Source of the DNA: Methanomicrobiales archaeon HGW-Methanomicrobiales-2
GTDB lineage: Archaea > Halobacteriota > Methanomicrobia > Methanomicrobiales > Methanoculleaceae
Length of the DNA stretch: 64,000 bases
Assembly: GCA_002839645.1 (NCBI GenBank)
Contig: PGYL01000006.1
Span: 1-64,000 of the forward strand
Direction: 5' to 3'
In this document: positions 8,033 to 16,805 of the stretch, in pieces
Layout: the number at the start of each line of letters is the position of its first letter
How positions within the stretch are numbered: the first letter of the stretch is position 1
Translations under genes and position numbers: made by a program
Notes under the pieces: generated by a model
The model's database searches: none
The model's input: only the letters and a program-made list of their open reading frames with translations
What the model was told of the DNA's origin: nothing

Positions 8033-8741
8033 CGGTATCGCCCCGCACCAGGTCGAGGAAGAAGGACTCCAGGTGCCGGCCGGACCCGGTGAGGTCTTCG
8101 ATGGGGCCGGAGTGAAGGAGCCTGCCGTTGTGGATGATCCCGATCCGGTCGCAGATCTCCTCGGCGATCTCGAGGATGTGGGTGGAGAAGAAGACGGTCC
8201 CACCGTTATGGACGTATTCCTGCAGGAAGTCTTTGACCGTCCGCTGCATGATGGGGTCCAGGTTGATCAGCGGTTCGTCGATGAGGGCAAGTTTAGGTTC
8301 GTGGAGGAAAGCCTGTGAAAACATCAGTTTCTGCCGGGTGCCCCGCGAGAGGTCCTTGCAGAGGACGTCCCTTTTGTCCCCGAACTCCAGCAAATCGAAC
8401 CAGCGGTCGCACCGCTCGTCGATGGAATCGAGGTTGCGGATGCTGGCCACGAAGTGGAGGTACTCCTCTGCGGTGAGGAAACTCGGCGGCGTCTCCTGTT
8501 CGGGGATGATCCCGACGAGTCCACGGACCCCGATGGGATCGTCCGCCGCATCGAGCCCCATCACCCGGGCCGACCCGGAGGTCGGCGGAATCTGACCGGT
8601 CAGCATCCGGATCATCGTCGTCTTGCCCGAGCCGTTCGGCCCGAGGAGGCCGAAGAGTTCCCCTTCTGCGACAGAGAACGATACCCTGTTCACTGCGGTG
8701 ACGTTGCCGTAGTTTTTCGTGAGTTCGGTTGCCTCTATCAT
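8025..8741 (-). CDS. ABC transporter ATP-binding protein
   Basis: A 238-residue nucleotide-binding subunit. It has the Walker A GLLGPNGSGKTTMIRML near residue 33, a Q-loop region (VGIIPEQETPPSFL), the signature variant LSRGTRQKLMFSQAFL, Walker B LALIDEPLINLDP and the H-loop STHILEIAE. The signature reads LSRGT instead of LSGGQ, seen in some exporter subfamilies. ATG 8741 gives MIEATELTKNYG; a GTG at 8750 is also possible. It forms an operon with the overlapping permease gene. Confidence 0.92.
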   Translation of the reverse strand: MIEATELTKNYGNVTAVNRVSFSVAEGELFGLLGPNGSGKTTMIRMLTGQIPPTSGSARVMGLDAADDPIGVRGLVGIIPEQETPPSFLTAEEYLHFVASIRNLDSIDERCDRWFDLLEFGDKRDVLCKDLSRGTRQKLMFSQAFLHEPKLALIDEPLINLDPIMQRTVKDFLQEYVHNGGTVFFSTHILEIAEEICDRIGIIHNGRLLHSGPIEDLTGSGRHLESFFLDLVRGDTGA

Positions 8742-8800
8742 CTGCCGCACGCGAGATACGCTCCTTCAGACTTTTCTTGAAGGAACATCGGCGACATGTA

Positions 8801-8815
8801 CATATAATATATTTC
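8801..8815 (-). promoter_or_regulatory. TATA-like promoter of the ABC operon
   Basis: On the minus strand the run AAATATATTATATG lies 60-75 bases upstream of the ABC ATPase start. It is the only strongly AT-rich block in the 260-base gap and fits an archaeal box A with a leader of about 40 bases. The spacing is by inspection only. Confidence 0.5.
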
Positions 8816-8966
8816 TATCTGCCCGGGCCGCTTTCGGGTCGTATCAGCAAAAATTGCCTCTACAACCCCGTCGTTCTTCCGGCATCCCCTCTCAGAGAGA
8901 TCGTGGGAAGCGGTCTACCAACCTTCGTACCACTTCCGCCCCGTGCTGTGCCGGGGATGGATAAGG

Positions 8967-8974
8967 TATAAGTA
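8967..8974 (+). promoter_or_regulatory. TATA box of the 2TM gene
   Basis: TATAAGTA sits 27-34 bases before the ATG at 9001. With the usual archaeal spacing, transcription would start only a few bases before the start codon. Its preservation suggests the downstream gene was disrupted recently. Confidence 0.5.
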
Positions 8975-9000
8975 TCCTGCTGGCTGGTTACCGGAACCAT

Positions 9001-9279
9001 ATGGACGAACAGGAACGGTATGCGCGTGCAAAGGAGCATGTCGAGGCGCTTCAGGGCTTCTATGTACATCTTGCAGCCTATATCATCGTGAACGTCCTCC
9101 TCTTCGCCGCCAATATCCTGACCGACCCCGGGGGGCTCTGGTTGTACTGAGTGGCTATCTTCTGGGGGGTTGGTCTGGCCCTGCACGGGCTCGGCGTCTT
9201 TGCCGGGGACCGGTTCCTCGGCAGAGACAGGGAGGAGCGAAAGATCCGGGAGATCATGGAGCGCGAAGAGCGCCGGTGA
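9001..9279 (+). pseudogene. 2TM domain protein interrupted by an in-frame TGA
   Basis: From ATG 9001 the frame reads a charged N-terminus (ERYARAKEHVEAL), a first membrane segment (FYVHLAAYIIVNVLLFAAN), then GGLWLY followed by TGA at 9148-9150. Without any frame change it continues VAIFWGVGLALHGLGVFAGD, a perfect second membrane segment, and a charged tail to TGA 9277. This is the 2TM domain layout, in which a tryptophan normally stands at the interrupted position (TGG to TGA). It is a nonsense mutation, a sequencing error, or less likely readthrough. The rest of the gene looks undamaged. Confidence 0.8.
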
Positions 9280-9347
9280 GCCGGGTCCCGCCCGCCTGGC
9301 CCTCGTGACAGAAGCACTTATCAGGTGCGACAGGTAATGCCGGTCGA

Positions 9348-11561
9348 ATGAAGACGGAGATACCCTATGACCGGTTCACCCACGTCCCGGAGCGGATCTT
9401 CGGGCTCGTCGATCTCGCGTACAACCTCTGGTGGAGCTGGCACTCCTCGGCGAAGGTGCTCTTCAAGCTGCTGAACCGGGCGGAGTGGAAGATGAGCCGC
9501 CACAACCCGGTCAGGATGCTCCGGGAGACTCCGCCGCGGTTCTTTGAGCGGGCGGCAGCGAACCCGGATTACCTCCGCCGCTACGACATCATCATGCACC
9601 GGTTCCGGGAGTACATGGTGCCGGGGACGAGCTGGTTTGCACAGCACTATCCCGTGCGGTCGCCGCTGACGATCGCCTACCTCTCAAGCGAATTCGGACT
9701 GCATCACTCACTCCCATTCTACGCGGGGGGGCTCGGGATCCTCGCGGGCGACCACATCAAAACGTCGAGCGATCTCGGCGTGCCGACGATCGCCGTTGGG
9801 TTCATGTACGCCGAAGGCTACCTCCACCAGCATATTGAGGGGAACGGGTGGCAGAAGAACGTCGCGGAGATCCTGGACCGCGACGCCGCACCGGTTCTCC
9901 GGGTGCTCGACGACGCCGGGAGGCAGCTTGTGGTGCAGGTCCCCCTGGTCGACCCGCCGATCTACGTCGCGGTCTGGAAGGTGCAGGTAGGAAGGGTCCC
10001 TCTCTACCTCCTCGATACCCATATCGATGAGAACCTCCCCGAGAATCGGAGCATCTCGCACCGCCTTTACTTAAAAGAGCTTGAGTGCCGGCTCCGGCAG
10101 GAGGTGGTGCTCGGTCTCGGCGGGAGGAAGGTCCTCCATACGCTCGGCGTGGAGTACTCGGCGATGCACTTAAACGAAGGCCATTCTGCGTTTGCCATCC
10201 TCGAACGGCTCCGGGAGCGGCTTGTAGCGGGGATGCCGCCCGAAGAGGCGCGCGAGCAGGTCCGGGGCACCTCGGTCTTCACCACACACACCCCCGTCCC
10301 GGCCGCCCACGACGTCTTCCCCGAGGACCTGATGGCGAAGTACTTCCGCAGTTACTGCGCGTCGCTCGACCTCACCTGGGACGAGTTCATGGCGCTCGGG
10401 GGCGACCCGCATAACCCGGGCGGCGGGTTCAACATGACCGCCTTTGCCCTCCGGATGAGCCGATTTCACAACGGCGTCTCGCAGAAGCACGGTGAGGTCG
10501 CCCGTGAGATGTGGCAGCCTCTCTGGCCCGACCTCCCCGTCGAGAAGGTGCCGATCGACGCCATCACGAACGGTGTCCACATGCCCACATGGTTGAACCA
10601 CCGGATCGAGACGCTCTTCGACCGGTATATGGATGCGGTCTACCCGAACTGGCGGGAGGATTACGATAATCCGGCTATCTGGGAGGTGGTCGACGAGATA
10701 CCGGACGATGAACTCTGGCGCGAGCACCAGTGGCTGAAGATGAAACTCTTTGCCCGCATCCGGGAGCGGAAACGTCGCAAATGGGCGAACCTCCGTGACG
10801 AGCCTGCGAACCTTGCGGCCGAGGGGCTCATGCTCGATACCTCGGCGCTGACGATAGGGTTCGCCCGCCGGTTCGCCGAGTACAAGCGGTCGGATATCAT
10901 CTTTGAGGACCTGGACCGGCTTGACCGGATCGTGAACAACCGCTGGAGACCGGTGCAGTTCGTCTTCTCGGGGAAGGCCCACCCTGCCGATGAACGGGGC
11001 AAGCGTATCCTCCAGGAGATCTACCAGTATTCCCAGGATCCCCGGTTCGGCGGGCGAATAGCGTTTGTCGAGGACTACGATGAGCAGCTGGCGCGCTACA
11101 TGGTCCACGGGGTCGATGTCTGGATGAACACCCCCGTCCCGCTCATGGAGGCGAGCGGCACGAGCGGCATGAAGGCGGGGATGAACGGGGTGCTGAACCT
11201 CTCGGTCCTCGACGGGTGGTGGGTCGAGGGTTACAACGGCAGGAACGGCTGGGGGATCGAAGGCCACGCTCCCTATGCGGGAAAGAACCAGGCGGACGCG
11301 GAGACAATCTATGACCTCATCGAGAACGAGGTCGCACCGCTCTATTACTCGCGGACGATGGATAACGTCCCGCACAAGTGGGTCCGGATGATGAAGGAGT
11401 CGATCAAGAGCATCGCCCCGCAGTACTGCTCCGTCCGGATGCTCAAGGATTACGTCACCAGGTACTACCCCTCGGTCTGCAGGTATGCGGCCGGGCCGGG
11501 AGAGCAACTGGCCGGGCTTGAAGGGGTCTGCCCGCCGGGCCCCGAGCCCAGGATGAGGTGA
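9348..11561 (+). CDS. glgP: Alpha-glucan phosphorylase (GT35)
   Basis: A 737-residue GT35 phosphorylase that releases glucose 1-phosphate from glycogen or maltodextrin. The short archaeal/thermophile type is clear from the N-terminal NLWWSWHSSAKVLF, the block IAYLSSEFGLHHSLPFYAGG and GVPTIAVGFMYAEGY. Near residue 595, MEASGTSGMKAGMNGVLNL contains the PLP-binding lysine region, followed by GWWVEGYNGRNGWGI. It lacks the allosteric N-terminal extension of animal enzymes. It stands alone on the plus strand and implies intracellular glycogen use. Confidence 0.95.
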   Translation: MKTEIPYDRFTHVPERIFGLVDLAYNLWWSWHSSAKVLFKLLNRAEWKMSRHNPVRMLRETPPRFFERAAANPDYLRRYDIIMHRFREYMVPGTSWFAQHYPVRSPLTIAYLSSEFGLHHSLPFYAGGLGILAGDHIKTSSDLGVPTIAVGFMYAEGYLHQHIEGNGWQKNVAEILDRDAAPVLRVLDDAGRQLVVQVPLVDPPIYVAVWKVQVGRVPLYLLDTHIDENLPENRSISHRLYLKELECRLRQEVVLGLGGRKVLHTLGVEYSAMHLNEGHSAFAILERLRERLVAGMPPEEAREQVRGTSVFTTHTPVPAAHDVFPEDLMAKYFRSYCASLDLTWDEFMALGGDPHNPGGGFNMTAFALRMSRFHNGVSQKHGEVAREMWQPLWPDLPVEKVPIDAITNGVHMPTWLNHRIETLFDRYMDAVYPNWREDYDNPAIWEVVDEIPDDELWREHQWLKMKLFARIRERKRRKWANLRDEPANLAAEGLMLDTSALTIGFARRFAEYKRSDIIFEDLDRLDRIVNNRWRPVQFVFSGKAHPADERGKRILQEIYQYSQDPRFGGRIAFVEDYDEQLARYMVHGVDVWMNTPVPLMEASGTSGMKAGMNGVLNLSVLDGWWVEGYNGRNGWGIEGHAPYAGKNQADAETIYDLIENEVAPLYYSRTMDNVPHKWVRMMKESIKSIAPQYCSVRMLKDYVTRYYPSVCRYAAGPGEQLAGLEGVCPPGPEPRMR

Positions 11562-11761
11562 TACGGAACCGCCGGCGCGGAGCGAAGAGGGGGTGTCTCT
11601 CCCGCGGATCGGCTCCGGCAGGAAGACCCCGGACCCCCGTCCGCATTTGATTCTCATATTAACCCGTTTCGGAATGATTCGCCACCTGAGCACAACAGTT
11701 AACGTTTTTTAACGGTAGATAGCAAACATCTCTACCGGAGGCTGTTACCCGGGGTTCTGAT

Positions 11762-12718
11762 ATGGAGTGGAAGGACGTTCTCCCCGTTCTTATGGGCGGG
11801 CTCGTGATCCTGGTCGTCGCTCTCGTAGTGAAACCCCTCCTCCTCGGGGAACCGCTCGGCCTCGTCTCTGGGCCGGTGCAGATGCAGCAACCTCCCGTCT
11901 ACGTCCCGCCCGCGCCGGTATCGATGCCGACGCCGCTCGCGGACGACGGCGAGGTCTACACCCAAAATTTCCGCTGGACGGCGATCGACGGCGGCGTCCA
12001 GACGACGCAGGTCCGTGTCCCGGAGGCGCTCTTCCTCGCGCACCGGGAGACACCGCGGTTCAGCGACTATACCTCCTGGGGGAGGTATGCGCTCGCGGAT
12101 GCCGACCGGCCGATCCTCGAGGCCCTCGCCCGCCGGATCGCGCCCCCGACCGCCAACCCCGACGAGGGCTACTTCCGGCTGATGAACCTCGTCTTCTTTG
12201 TCCAGCAGGTCCCCTACGATATGGACGACAATATGACCTCGTACACCGAGGGCGTCCTCCCCCGTCACGCCATGTACAGGAAGGACAGTGTCGAGTATCC
12301 GAAATACCCCGTCGAGATGCTCGTCGACGGGAGGGGGGACTGCGAGGATGCGGCCATCCTGATGGCGGGGCTCCTCGACGCCCTCGGGTATGATACGGTG
12401 CTGCTCCGATACTCGGATCACATGGCCCTCGGCATCCGGATGAACGAGTTCAACCCCTACTACGCGAAGTACACGCCGAAATATTTCGAGCACGAGGGGA
12501 AGCACTACTACTACATCGAAGGAACGGGCTTTGATAGGGAGTATTTCTCGGACAATTCCACGCGGTTTTGGGGGAGACCGCATCCTATCGGTGACGCTGC
12601 CGGCACGGATATCCCGAGCGTGAAGTCGGAGACCCCGCAGATCATCCCCCTCCACTACATCCTCGAGCCGGGGGAGTACCGGATCCGTCCCGTCCGTCTG
12701 CTGGCGGGGGGAGCGTGA
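11762..12718 (+). CDS. Membrane-anchored transglutaminase-like protein
   Basis: A 318-residue protein with one N-terminal membrane segment (about residues 8-28) and an extracytoplasmic part. Residues about 190-225 hold VDGRGDCEDAAILMAGLLDAL followed by YSDHMALGI: the Cys of GDCED and the His of DHMA match the catalytic Cys and His of transglutaminase-like proteases. The third residue is not assigned. The ATG has GGGGTTCTGAT upstream. It overlaps the next gene by four bases (GTGA), so the two are an operon. Probable role in envelope protein processing or crosslinking; substrate unknown. Confidence 0.82.
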   Translation: MEWKDVLPVLMGGLVILVVALVVKPLLLGEPLGLVSGPVQMQQPPVYVPPAPVSMPTPLADDGEVYTQNFRWTAIDGGVQTTQVRVPEALFLAHRETPRFSDYTSWGRYALADADRPILEALARRIAPPTANPDEGYFRLMNLVFFVQQVPYDMDDNMTSYTEGVLPRHAMYRKDSVEYPKYPVEMLVDGRGDCEDAAILMAGLLDALGYDTVLLRYSDHMALGIRMNEFNPYYAKYTPKYFEHEGKHYYYIEGTGFDREYFSDNSTRFWGRPHPIGDAAGTDIPSVKSETPQIIPLHYILEPGEYRIRPVRLLAGGA

Positions 12719-13344
12719 GAGGCATGGATCCCGATAACCCCAAACCGTCCGGAGGCCTGAAGATCCCCAGGATCCCGGACCTGAAGATCCCGAAGATCGC
12801 CGTCAGCTGGAAGCAGGCACTCGCGGCCGCCGGGACGGTGGTTTTCGTGGTGGTGGTCGTTTTCGTCGGAGCGGCGACCCTTCTCAACTACACCGAAGAT
12901 CAGCGGGTCGCGGCGTTCGGCAGCCATGTGTCGGCATCGGAGGCCGACCTCTTCCAGGTCTACGATAAGATCTCCACGCATATGCGCTCTCTCCCGGAGA
13001 GTTCGTCTGTCGCGGAAACCGACGCATCTGTGCGGGAGTTTGCCGCTATAGCCGGCTACGGCAGGGCCGTTACGACCTATAACCGGCAGATTGTCGCGGC
13101 TGATACCGTCCCGGAAGCCTATCTCGGCGTGCAGTCCGCGTACGTCCGGGCGCTCGATAACCTGAACCGCGCCTTCTCTCTCTGGTCGTCGGCTGCGGCT
13201 GCCTATGATGCGCGGGCCTATGCGGCGGCCGAAGAGAACCTTGCCCGCGCTGACGAGGCCTGGAGGGAGTACGCCGCCGCAATCGAGGACTACGATCGGG
13301 AGCTCCGGGCCGCAGAGGAGGGAAGAGAGGTTCCTCTCGCCTAG
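12715..13344 (+). CDS. Single-pass membrane protein with helical exterior
   Basis: A 209-residue protein. A short proline- and lysine-rich N-terminus (KIPRIPDLKIPKI repeats) precedes one membrane segment at about residues 38-60. The rest is alanine-rich and helical, with AAAAYDARAYAAAEENLARADEAWREYAAA suggesting a coiled coil or helical bundle outside the cell. The GTG start overlaps the transglutaminase-like gene's stop; an ATG at 12724 is an alternative. It may work with that enzyme, but no family is recognised. It converges with the next gene, overlapping by four bases. Confidence 0.75.
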   Translation: MRGMDPDNPKPSGGLKIPRIPDLKIPKIAVSWKQALAAAGTVVFVVVVVFVGAATLLNYTEDQRVAAFGSHVSASEADLFQVYDKISTHMRSLPESSSVAETDASVREFAAIAGYGRAVTTYNRQIVAADTVPEAYLGVQSAYVRALDNLNRAFSLWSSAAAAYDARAYAAAEENLARADEAWREYAAAIEDYDRELRAAEEGREVPLA

Positions 13345-14012
13345 ACGAGGTACTTCTCCGGGACCAGGACGGTGAGGTTGAGCGACTTGAGCGACTCCGA
13401 GCGGATGACAAAGTAATAGTCGCCGTACCCGTCCCGGATGGTGAACGTCTCCCTCTTTTCGATTGAACTGTTCTCTACGGAGGTGCTTCGTGTGGTGTCG
13501 TTTCCGGCATACAGTATATCTCCCCGGGAGTACCGGACCTCCTTCACGACCCGATTCGGGTCCTCCGGGTCCCGGACCTCGATTACAAGCCAGGGGTATT
13601 CGTTCATCGGCGTGACGCTCACGTTCAGGTCCCAGTATGGGTAAGGGATGTGGTAGACCTCGGTAGCGAGAACGCGGGGAGGGTGGTCGCAGGTCACCAC
13701 CGCGTACTTCACCATCTGCCCGGAGACCCGGAGGTCGTCAGGCAGTTTCGTCATTGTGATCGTGGGCGTCGGAGTCGGGAGATGGTAGGTCTGCGGGTCG
13801 ACGAAATCCACTTTCTGCGGCGTCTGATCCCCCCTGACGGGTCCGGCCGGTGTGGGGGCCGGCTGGCCTGCTCCCATCGCCTCCTCCGGCGTCGGGGAGG
13901 GGGTGGGAGAGGTCGGCTGGGTGTTTGGAGCAGTAGTCTCCGGCGCCGTACAGCCTCCGGCGACGACGGCGGCCGTGAGAAGGATCAGGAGCAGGAGATT
14001 GCGTCCTTTCAT
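13341..14012 (-). CDS. Lipoprotein, proline/threonine-rich linker
   Basis: A 223-residue secreted lipoprotein. The N-terminus MKGRNLLLLILLTAAVVAGGC ends in a lipobox (AGGC), followed by a Pro/Thr/Ser-rich linker to about residue 75. The C-terminal 140 residues are beta-rich (VKYAVVTCDHPPRVLATEVY, YDWDLNVSV-like region, GDYYFVIRSESLKSLNLTVL). It is probably surface-anchored. This layout is common in Methanomicrobiales surface proteins, and no enzyme motif is visible. Confidence 0.78.
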   Translation of the reverse strand: MKGRNLLLLILLTAAVVAGGCTAPETTAPNTQPTSPTPSPTPEEAMGAGQPAPTPAGPVRGDQTPQKVDFVDPQTYHLPTPTPTITMTKLPDDLRVSGQMVKYAVVTCDHPPRVLATEVYHIPYPYWDLNVSVTPMNEYPWLVIEVRDPEDPNRVVKEVRYSRGDILYAGNDTTRSTSVENSSIEKRETFTIRDGYGDYYFVIRSESLKSLNLTVLVPEKYLV

Positions 14013-14109
14013 AATATTCTCTTTTTGAGGGGCTCTATTAGTAATTACCTATCTGCCCTGCTACCCGGTCAGCTAAAAAGGGGTTTGTGCTTATTCCCGG
14101 AGGGGAATC

Positions 14110-14610
14110 TCACGTCCCCTCGTAGGCTTCCATGGCAAGGCCGGTGAACGCCTCGCTCGACTGCTCGAACGCCTTCTCCACCTCGGCGATGCCGGCCGGA
14201 TCGCCCAGTTTCAACAGAGCCGCAGCGGTCAGGGCCCGGCAGCACTCGGACTGGCTGGCCCGGAGGGCGCCGATCAGCGGGTTGACCGCCTGGGGGTCGC
14301 CGATCTCGGCGAGCGCCCAGATTGCCGGGTTCTTGATCTCGTCGTCCGCGACGAGCACGACCCCGGTGAGCGGCTCCACGGCTTCAGCCCCGACCCGGGC
14401 GAGCGCCATCGCCACGACCCAGCGTGCATCGCTGTCGACGGCAAGCAGGGCCTCCACCAGCGGCCCGACCGCCGGGGCCCCGATGGCCCCGAGGGCGCCG
14501 ATCGCCTGCAGGCTGGTGTAGGTGTCGGCGTTGAGCATGACGTGCATCAACTCCCGGATCTCCGCGTTGTCTTCCTCCTTTACCTCTCTCCTCTCGATGA
14601 TCTTCTGCAT
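14110..14610 (-). CDS. HEAT-repeat protein
   Basis: A 166-residue protein made of about four HEAT repeats (LQAIGALGAIGAPAVGPLVEAL, VAMALARVGAEAVEPLTGVV, NPAIWALAEIGDPQAVNPLI, LTAAALLKLGDPAGIAEVEK). HEAT repeats form helical scaffolds for protein binding and occur in the phycocyanobilin-lyase-like superfamily. Nothing suggests an enzyme. It lies downstream, on the same strand, of the wHTH-PAS regulator gene, and a second short HEAT protein lies beside a STAS gene at 30.4 kb. Confidence 0.82.
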   Translation of the reverse strand: MQKIIERREVKEEDNAEIRELMHVMLNADTYTSLQAIGALGAIGAPAVGPLVEALLAVDSDARWVVAMALARVGAEAVEPLTGVVLVADDEIKNPAIWALAEIGDPQAVNPLIGALRASQSECCRALTAAALLKLGDPAGIAEVEKAFEQSSEAFTGLAMEAYEGT

Positions 14611-14715
14611 CTCCTCACCTCCTGGTACGGATGCGGGGTGTCCCGGAGAAATAATAAGCCTTTACGAGCCAGAATCGCCGTGCAGTACTGCGGAACGGCA
14701 GTGCCGGGCATACGT

Positions 14716-16605
14716 TTATACGTCCGGCCTGGATTGGCGGGCCGTCGCCGCCGCCATCATCCCGATCACCCTGCCGCCTTCAGCCACGATCGGCGTCCCG
14801 AGGAGGTCCACCGGGAACCTCGTCCCGTCGTTCCGGTGGGCGGTCTGCTCACCGTGCCAGGCTCCGCCGTTAAGGACCGTCCGGACGATCTCCCGGATCT
14901 CGTCAGGATGCTCCCAGAACCGGGAGAAATCTGAGCCCTGCACCTCATCTGCGACCGGGTAGCCCCAGAGGGCGAGGTATGCGGCGTTCGCGTAGGTCAC
15001 CACCCCGTCCGGAGCGAGGAGGGCGACCGCCCGCCGGGTGGAGGCTATCGCCTGGTCTTTGATGAGGAGCTCCTGCTCCCGCCGCCGCAGGTCGGCGATA
15101 TCCATGACGAGGAGGCGGTAGGCCCGCGCCTCCTCGGTGATATCCTCACAGGTGATATACTCCGTCCCGTCGGGGAGGGTGACGGCGCGGGAGAGGATCG
15201 TCTTCTTCGCCCTGTCCCGGTCCCGGATGGTGAACGTCCGGGGCCGGACCTGGCCCGGGACCGACCGCTCGAGATCCGCATGCCAGGCGTCGATGGCTTC
15301 CTGCCGGTAATCATCGTCGGGAAAGATCTGCCGGACCCATTCGGGGGATGTGGTCCCCTTGTCCGGTTCGTAGCCGAAGATCTCTACGAACCGACGGTTG
15401 ACGTAGGCGAACCGCCTGTCATCGTCGACGAGCGCGACCCCGAAGGGGGATGAATCGAGCATGCCCCGGAACCGTGCCTCGCTCAGCCGGAGCTGCTCGG
15501 CGGTCTCGCGCCGGGCAAGCGCGATGGACGCCAGCCGGACGAACGACTCCACTGTCTCCCGGCTCTCAACCTCTCTTCCCGGAGGAAGGAAGATGCCTGT
15601 CATGCCGAAGAGGTGATCCCGCCACACCAGTCCCATGAAGCAGAACTTCACGATATCGAACCGTTCCAGGATCGCCTCGCAGACCTCCTCCGGGATCGCC
15701 CGAAAGCAGAGGTCGTAGAACGACCATGAGGATGGTTCGGGACGGAGGACGAACTCCTGGAGGTCGCGCAGCGAGAGGGGGGTCTGGTGATAGGGGGCGT
15801 CGAAGGCGCGGGTGGCCGGGAAGGCCAGGTTGACGGGGTCCCTTCCCAGGAGTTCCGTGAGTCCCTCCCGGAATCCCTCACCCGCGACCGCCCGGATGGC
15901 GAACTGGTGGTCGGTCTCGCTGTAGGAGAGGATATAGCCGTATGCACCCGGCACGAGTTCCTGCAACCGGTCGAGGATGTAGCCGTAGATATCCTCCACC
16001 GGCTGGAGGTCGACGAGGTCGATCGCGGTCCGGGCGAGGAACGCCATGTTCCGGAGATATCGTTTCTGCTCGGTGATATCCTCGAGGACGATCGTGCACC
16101 CTTTCTCCCCGCCCTCAAACGTCGTCGGGATCGCCTGCATACGATAGAAGGACTCCCTGCCGTCGTCCCGCCGGTGGCAGATATCGGTGATCACCTGCTC
16201 CCGCTCGAGCCCCTCGACGACGGTGAGCGCTTCCGGCGAGGAGACAACCGGAAGGGCCGCTTCCTGGAGGTTCTGGCCCACGAGTTCCTCTTTTGCACGC
16301 CCAAACCGTCTGAGGCACTGGTCGTTTGCCTGGACGATCGTCAGGTCGGCGTCGAGGACCAGGATCAGGTTCTTCGTGAAACAGAGAAACGCCGAGAGGG
16401 GCACCCTTTGTGCGATGGAATAGACCTTGGCGTTGCCGACGAGCCGTGCCTCGACCTGGCCCGCCGCCTGCATCACCTCGAGGTGCTTTGAGGCCGAGTT
16501 CCGGTTTGCCTTAAGGGCACGTGCGATCTCGGTGATCGTCATACCCTTGGGCCGGAACTTGAGGGTCCGCAGGATCCTTCCCGGGATATCCTGCTCCGGC
16601 TGCAT
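14716..16605 (-). CDS. wHTH-multi-PAS-GAF signalling regulator
   Basis: A 629-residue cytoplasmic protein. Residues 1-75 form a winged helix (ITEIARALKANRNSASKHLEVMQAAGQVEAR). Next come a PAS domain (about 75-180, ending in VLEDITEQKRY), a GAF-like domain (about 185-360), a PAS (about 370-480, ending CEDITEEARAY) and a last PAS (about 500-625). There is no kinase or output domain after the PAS domains, so it is likely a one-component DNA-binding sensor. A TATA-like run lies about 25-40 bases upstream. A paralogue with the same plan is at 24695. Confidence 0.85.
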   Translation of the reverse strand: MQPEQDIPGRILRTLKFRPKGMTITEIARALKANRNSASKHLEVMQAAGQVEARLVGNAKVYSIAQRVPLSAFLCFTKNLILVLDADLTIVQANDQCLRRFGRAKEELVGQNLQEAALPVVSSPEALTVVEGLEREQVITDICHRRDDGRESFYRMQAIPTTFEGGEKGCTIVLEDITEQKRYLRNMAFLARTAIDLVDLQPVEDIYGYILDRLQELVPGAYGYILSYSETDHQFAIRAVAGEGFREGLTELLGRDPVNLAFPATRAFDAPYHQTPLSLRDLQEFVLRPEPSSWSFYDLCFRAIPEEVCEAILERFDIVKFCFMGLVWRDHLFGMTGIFLPPGREVESRETVESFVRLASIALARRETAEQLRLSEARFRGMLDSSPFGVALVDDDRRFAYVNRRFVEIFGYEPDKGTTSPEWVRQIFPDDDYRQEAIDAWHADLERSVPGQVRPRTFTIRDRDRAKKTILSRAVTLPDGTEYITCEDITEEARAYRLLVMDIADLRRREQELLIKDQAIASTRRAVALLAPDGVVTYANAAYLALWGYPVADEVQGSDFSRFWEHPDEIREIVRTVLNGGAWHGEQTAHRNDGTRFPVDLLGTPIVAEGGRVIGMMAAATARQSRPDV

Positions 16606-16723
16606 ACAACCACAGGTAGTTAACCACCGTCATATAGTATATATGTCTTTCCCGTCGTGCCGGGATTGCATCCCCGATGGACCGGCCGCCCCTCCGGCGA
16701 TGAACGGGGGCGGCCGTTGGCCT

Positions 16724-16737
16724 GCCTGCCGGCAGGC
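16724..16737. repeat. 14-bp perfect palindrome
   Basis: GCCTGCCGGCAGGC is a perfect palindrome in the 200-base gap between the divergent wHTH-PAS gene and the methyltransferase gene, about 70 bases before the latter's start. It could be an operator or a short hairpin. Only one copy was noticed. Confidence 0.4.
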
Positions 16738-16805
16738 CGGAGCGGTGCGCAGGGCTTTATGAGGGGGAGGCGTATCCTGTACGAGAGGCCCGGAGGATCA
16801 CCGAG

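Noticed and set aside
6611-8092. A 493-codon plus-strand frame opposite the ABC permease
   Set aside because: It is highly charged and low in complexity, antisense to a clear membrane protein gene.
9001-9279. Selenocysteine or tryptophan recoding at the in-frame TGA of the 2TM gene
   Set aside because: No SECIS-type element was noticed, Methanomicrobiales are not known to use selenocysteine, and the position is a family tryptophan. A mutation or sequencing error is simpler.
10170-11693. A 507-codon minus-strand frame opposite the glucan phosphorylase
   Set aside because: Antisense to a clear GT35 enzyme with all its motifs; no domain or ribosome-binding site was seen.
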